Below are positions 6,043 to 8,370 of a DNA stretch of 8,370 bases, in pieces. Source of the stretch: DASUSF01 sp036375275 (lineage in GTDB: Bacteria; Pseudomonadota; Alphaproteobacteria; Geminicoccales; Geminicoccaceae); NCBI GenBank assembly GCA_036375275.1, contig DASUSF010000035.1, positions 1 through 8,370 on the forward strand, given 5' to 3'. The notes under the pieces were generated by a model, which saw only the letters and a list, made by a program, of their open reading frames with translations, was not told the origin of the DNA and did not search any database. The position numbers were made by a program, and so were the translations under genes. Position 1 is the stretch's first letter. Each line of letters starts with the position of its first letter.

Positions 6043-7077
6043 ATGACCCCGAAGACGATCCTGGTCCTCGCCGCCGTCACCGTCGCGACGGTGATCCTCG
6101 CCGTGGCGGCAGTGGTCGACGAGCCCGGCCCGAGCCGCATCGAGGTCGCGGGCGAGCCGGCCTTCCCCCGCCTCCGCACGAACCCGGATGCGGTCGCGAC
6201 CGTCCTGATCAGGACCGGCGAGGGGGAGATCACCCTCGCCCGGCAGGACGAGGGGCGCTGGGTGGTGCCGACCGAGCACGGCTACCCGGCGGCCGCCGGA
6301 CGCGTCCGCAACCTGATCGTCAGCCTCGCCGACATGCAGCTGATCGAGGCCAAGACCGCGAACCCCAAGCGGTTCGCGCGGCTCGAGGTCGAGAATGTCG
6401 AGGCCGAGGAGAGCCGCTCACGCCTCGTCCGCCTCGCCGACGCCGAGCACGAGACGCTGGTCGAGGTGCTGATCGGCAAGACCAGGAGCCGCCTCACCGG
6501 CACCGAGTCCGCCGGCACCTACCTGCGCCGGGTCGGCGAGAACCGGAGCTGGCTCGCGAGCGGCCGCCTCGACCTGCCGACCGCGGGCGCAGCCTGGCTC
6601 GACCGGCGGATCGTCGATCTCGCGGCCGAAGAGGTCGTCCGGGTCGAGGTCACGCCGCCGGACGGGGCGGCCTACGCCCTCGTGCGCGACGGCGACGGCT
6701 GGGCGATGGCCGACGCGGACGGCGCCCGGCTCGCCGAGGACGCCACCCCCGAGGATCTCGCGGGCGCGCTCGCGGGGCTGGATCTCGAAGCGGTCCGGCC
6801 GACAGGGAAGATCGCCTGGCCCGACGAGAGCTGGCGGTTCCGGTTCGTCACGGAGGCCGGCCTCGAGGTCGCGCTCCGACTCGCCGAGGTCGAGGGGGCG
6901 GGATGGGCGCAGCTCGAGGCGACGACGCGGCTCGACCAGCCGTCCGAGGAGGCGGTCGAGCGGGCGGCCGAGATCTCGGCCCGGACCGAGGGCTGGGGCT
7001 ACCGGCTGCCCGAACGGAGCATCGAGCGGCTGCGCCAGCCGCGCGCCGCGTGGCTCGAGGAGGACGAGACCTCGTGA
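6043..7077 (+). CDS. DUF4340 domain-containing protein, membrane-anchored
   Basis: The product has 344 residues. A single N-terminal membrane helix (about 5-25) should hold the rest in the periplasm. The body shows the repeating pattern of DUF4340: VLIRTGEGEITLARQDEGRW (54-73), then a helix with VRNLIVSLADMQLIEAKTANP, the LIGKTRSR strand-turn (143-150), a GTYLRRVGENRSWLASG segment (158-174) and LDLPTAGAAWLDRRIVDL (176-193), followed by a second, weaker copy of the strand-rich unit. DUF4340 genes regularly follow gldG-like genes, so it is probably a fourth subunit of the same complex; its biochemical role is unknown. GAGGGAGG (6027-6034) lies 8 bases before the ATG and the gap from the previous stop is 17 bases. 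This is the last gene of the operon. An earlier in-frame start is ruled out because the frame upstream only shadows the GldG gene. Confidence 0.9.
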   Translation: MTPKTILVLAAVTVATVILAVAAVVDEPGPSRIEVAGEPAFPRLRTNPDAVATVLIRTGEGEITLARQDEGRWVVPTEHGYPAAAGRVRNLIVSLADMQLIEAKTANPKRFARLEVENVEAEESRSRLVRLADAEHETLVEVLIGKTRSRLTGTESAGTYLRRVGENRSWLASGRLDLPTAGAAWLDRRIVDLAAEEVVRVEVTPPDGAAYALVRDGDGWAMADADGARLAEDATPEDLAGALAGLDLEAVRPTGKIAWPDESWRFRFVTEAGLEVALRLAEVEGAGWAQLEATTRLDQPSEEAVERAAEISARTEGWGYRLPERSIERLRQPRAAWLEEDETS

Positions 7078-7113
7078 CCCGGCCACGCTGTCGACGGCTC
7101 CGGGTTCAGCCGC

Positions 7114-8370
7114 TCATCCCTCTGGCCTGAGACAGCGCTCGACGGGGAGCCAGGCCTCCCAGCAGAAGCCGGCCGGGTCGAGCCGGGTCTCGCTCCGACC
7201 GCCGATCTCGTAGGTCACGCCGCGCTCGATGAGCTGCCTGCCGAAGCCGGAGGAGGCCGACTCCCGCACCGGCGGACCGCCGGCTTCCCGCCAGGTGATG
7301 TGGAGGACCTCGCCCCGGCCGCCCGCTGCCGGCTCGACCTGCCAGCGGAGGCTCACCCTGCCTCCCGGCACCGACAGGGCGCCATGCCGCGCGGCATTGG
7401 CCGTCAGCTCGTGGACGGCGAGAGCCAGGATCGAGACCGTGCCCGAAGCCAGCGTCACGGCCGGGCCGTCGGCGTCGACGCGGTCCGAACCCGGCGCGCG
7501 GTAGGGCGCCAGCTCGCCCTCGATCAGCGCCGTCAGCGGCGCCCCCTGCCAGCCGCTCGCGGCAAGCAGGTCGTGGGTCCTGGCCAGCGCCTGGAGCCGC
7601 CCGACCAGCGTTTCCCGCAGCGGCTCGTGCTCCTCGGGCCCGGCGAGCGTGCGCATGACCATCGAGCGGACCGCGGTGAGGGTGTTCTTGACCCGGTGGT
7701 TCAGTTCACCGAGCAGCAGCAGCTTCTGCTCCTCGGCGCGCTTGCGCTCGGTGATCTCCAGGCCGGCCATCAGGAGCCCGGCAACCGCGCCGCTGCCGTC
7801 ACGGGCGGGCTCGATCGCCAGCTCCCAGGTCCGGGACGCGCCTGAAGCAGCCGGCAGGGTCAGCTCGCCGCGGACCGGCTGGCCGTCGATCAGGGCCTTC
7901 CGCTTGAGCGCGATCAGTTCCGCCGCCTGCTGCGCCGGCAGCAGCTCGTGGTCGAAGCGTCCGATGGCGTGGGCGAACGGCGCCTGCGCCTCGGCGCCGG
8001 CCTCCCAGGTGTAGCGAAGATCCAGATCACAGGTGTAGACCGCCACCGGCGCCCGCTCGAGGGTCAGGCGCAGCCGCTCGTCGCCCTGTCGCCGCGCCCG
8101 CTCGCTGCGCCTCAGCTCCGTGATCTCGCGCACGATCATCCCGATCGCGCGCGGGCGGCCGTCCTCGACCACCGGGTAGTAGTCGCTGACCCAGGTGCGT
8201 TCGGCATCCGGATCGGCCGGCGTCCGGCCGCTGATCTCGACGTCGCGGCACACCTCGCCCCGGTGGAGCACGGCGTGGAACACCGGCTCGACGCGGTCCG
8301 CGAGGTCGGGCAGGACCTCCCGCACCGAGCGCCCGAGATGCGCCTCGACCGGCACGCCGTTGATCGCGGC
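7114..8370 (-). CDS. PAS-domain HWE-family sensor histidine kinase, C-terminal part
   Basis: The gene is open at the right edge, where its 5' end lies; 418 residues are visible (numbered from the edge). Residues 1-85 are the end of a PAS domain (AAINGVPVEAHLGRSVREV, then WVSDYYPVVEDGRPRAIGM and the closing VREITE). Residues about 98-207 are a second PAS domain, ending in GLEITERKRAEE. The kinase core follows: ELNHRVKN with the phospho-accepting His at 225, HELTANAARHGAL (320-332) with the N-box His and Asn, and WREAGGP (360-366). The HEL His plus the WxE motif define the HWE family. Such kinases phosphorylate a response regulator on a signal sensed by PAS; in Alphaproteobacteria several feed the general stress response, but no partner gene is visible here. 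No membrane helix appears in the visible part. The gene converges on the DUF4340 gene with a 36-base gap. Confidence 0.9.
   Translation of the reverse strand, partial: AAINGVPVEAHLGRSVREVLPDLADRVEPVFHAVLHRGEVCRDVEISGRTPADPDAERTWVSDYYPVVEDGRPRAIGMIVREITELRRSERARRQGDERLRLTLERAPVAVYTCDLDLRYTWEAGAEAQAPFAHAIGRFDHELLPAQQAAELIALKRKALIDGQPVRGELTLPAASGASRTWELAIEPARDGSGAVAGLLMAGLEITERKRAEEQKLLLLGELNHRVKNTLTAVRSMVMRTLAGPEEHEPLRETLVGRLQALARTHDLLAASGWQGAPLTALIEGELAPYRAPGSDRVDADGPAVTLASGTVSILALAVHELTANAARHGALSVPGGRVSLRWQVEPAAGGRGEVLHITWREAGGPPVRESASSGFGRQLIERGVTYEIGGRSETRLDPAGFCWEAWLPVERCLRPEG

Noticed and set aside
7095..7112. Small inverted repeat CGGCT/AGCCG with an 8-base loop between the DUF4340 and kinase stops.
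   Set aside because: Only five pairs, no T tract on either strand; too weak to call a terminator despite the right place.

Overview
The window comes from a GC-rich bacterium (wobble positions are almost all G or C), most likely an alphaproteobacterium of the Rhodospirillales/Geminicoccales type. The grounds are an HWE-family histidine kinase (a class concentrated in Alphaproteobacteria), a promoter matching the alphaproteobacterial CTTGAC/CTATAT pattern, and a LigE-like glutathione transferase. This placement is inference. No rRNA, tRNA, CRISPR array, insertion sequence or phage gene is visible.

Left part (1-2224). The 3' end of an aromatic amino acid lyase-like gene enters from the left and stops at 467. 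A 225-base gap follows, with two successive inverted repeats and a short coding-like patch. Next is a secreted SH3b-domain protein (693-1499, +) with an unrecognised C-terminal domain. It converges over a 35-base gap, holding a compact hairpin, on a glutathione S-transferase of the beta-etherase (LigE) type (1535-2224, -).

Central part (2225-7077). A divergent intergenic region carries a strong promoter (2293-2320, +) leading into a tight four-gene operon: a GldA-like ABC ATPase, a GldF-like ABC-2 permease, a GldG-family membrane-anchored periplasmic protein and a DUF4340 protein. Gaps are 10, 5 and 17 bases and each downstream gene has its own ribosome binding site. Together they should form one inner-membrane machine: ATPase in the cytosol, six-helix permease in the membrane, and two large anchored periplasmic subunits. 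Homologous genes were first named in Bacteroidetes gliding motility, but no other gliding gene is seen here, and the substrate is unknown.

Right part (7078-8370). On the minus strand, converging on the operon after 36 bases, lies the C-terminal part of a PAS-PAS-HWE sensor histidine kinase whose N-terminus lies outside the window.

The most interesting content is the uncharacterised GldA/F/G-DUF4340 transporter cassette with its near-consensus promoter, followed by the orphan C-terminal domain of the SH3b protein. I saw no clear evidence of a wholly new system.
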